Shown here piece after piece: positions 6,278 to 6,632 of a DNA stretch of 6,632 bases. Under the pieces are notes generated by a model. It saw nothing but the letters and a program-made list of their open reading frames with translations. It did no database searches and was not told where the DNA came from. The stretch's first letter is position 1; each line of letters starts with the position of its first letter. This DNA is from an uncultured Lachnospiraceae bacterium (GTDB lineage Bacteria; Bacillota; Clostridia; Lachnospirales; Lachnospiraceae). The translations under genes were made by a program, and so were the position numbers. The DNA is taken from positions 1 to 6,632 of the forward strand of contig CAMWOK010000172.1 of NCBI GenBank assembly GCA_947175845.1, written 5' to 3'.

Positions 6278-6632
6278 TCAGTCCACTATGATTCGTCTCG
6301 CTCCTCTTTTCTCTTTCTTTGTCCTTCCCATCGGATCGATGACCTTTTCCAGCTGCTCATACATCACTTGGTTGTCTGCGGCCAGAAGCGCCTCCATGGC
6401 AAGATTTCCTTTACTTTCCAGATACGCGGCAACAGCCCTGCGCTCCACTCTGCCCTGCCCATTCCAGATCAGGAGGCAGAATCCGATATCCGTCTGATCC
6501 TTCTGTTCCAACTCCCACAGACTGCGGGCAAACTCCAGCAGCAGAGCCGGATGCAGGGTCTGCTCTCCCACCCCCGCCCCAGTTGCGTAAATAAGTCGTA
6601 TCGGGTCATAATACGTAAACAATACAAAAAAA
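6278..6632 (-). CDS. Unrecognised protein, 5' end outside window
   Basis: The frame is open from the right edge and ends with TGA at 6280-6278, 13 bases before the DcrB-like gene. No credible start is inside the window: the first possible codon, TTG at 6622, has only a T-rich stretch before it and no Shine-Dalgarno, and the first Met is about 75 codons later. I therefore treat the visible ~118 codons as the C-terminal part of a longer gene. The visible protein runs from YYDPIRLIYATGAG through HPALLLEFARSLWELEQ, GFCLLIWNGQGRVERRAVAAYL and MEALLAADNQVMYEQLEKVIDP to a basic tail KKEKRGARRIIVD. It looks soluble and mixed helix/strand. I do not recognise the family. Its tight spacing places it in the same transcription unit as VgrG-1. 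Confidence 0.65.
   Translation of the reverse strand, partial: FFVLFTYYDPIRLIYATGAGVGEQTLHPALLLEFARSLWELEQKDQTDIGFCLLIWNGQGRVERRAVAAYLESKGNLAMEALLAADNQVMYEQLEKVIDPMGRTKKEKRGARRIIVD

Noticed and set aside
6623..6632. Run of eight T on the minus strand at the right edge as a terminator or slippage site
   Set aside because: It sits at the window edge with nothing visible upstream, and the reading frame passes through it as ordinary Phe codons.
1..6632. CRISPR arrays, tRNA or rRNA genes, insertion sequences
   Set aside because: I saw no regularly spaced repeats, no tRNA-like cloverleaf or rRNA-like stretch, and no transposase or terminal inverted repeats. Nearly all sequence is accounted for by the minus-strand genes.

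Overview
This window reads as accessory DNA from a Gram-positive gut-type anaerobe, most likely a member of the Clostridia (Lachnospiraceae-like). The grounds are very strong AGGAGG-type ribosome binding sites, base composition that looks close to half GC by eye, and a combination of spike, DUF4280 and Imm11-like proteins that I associate with that group. The taxonomic call is inference; no rRNA or housekeeping gene is present. Every gene I accept lies on the minus strand, so transcription runs from high to low coordinates.

From 6632 down to 3152 there is a tight four-gene block. It holds the 3' part of an unrecognised gene, a cytoplasmic DcrB/Mog1-like (DUF1795-like) protein, a VgrG/phage gpD-type spike protein with an OB domain and a beta-needle (here VgrG-1), and a protein with an unknown N-terminal domain and a C-terminal pentapeptide-repeat solenoid. 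A gap of about 250 bases follows (2895-3151) with no convincing gene or terminator. From 2894 down to the left edge a second tight block holds an Imm11-like (DUF1629-like) protein, a DUF4280 PAAR-like spike-tip protein and a second, divergent VgrG (VgrG-2). VgrG-2 has an Ala/Gly/Val-rich hydrophobic C-terminal extension and runs open off the window edge.

Together this looks like the payload and spike end of a contractile-injection-type or polymorphic-toxin system. There are two VgrG paralogues, a PAAR-like tip, and proteins that by analogy could act as loading chaperones or adaptors (DcrB-like, pentapeptide, Imm11-like). VgrG-2 is probably the toxin-bearing effector, with its catalytic domain and the immunity gene expected just left of the window. 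No sheath, tube, baseplate or ATPase gene is visible, so how the module is delivered remains open. The complete VgrG-2 reading frame was translated by hand because it has no stop codon in the window.
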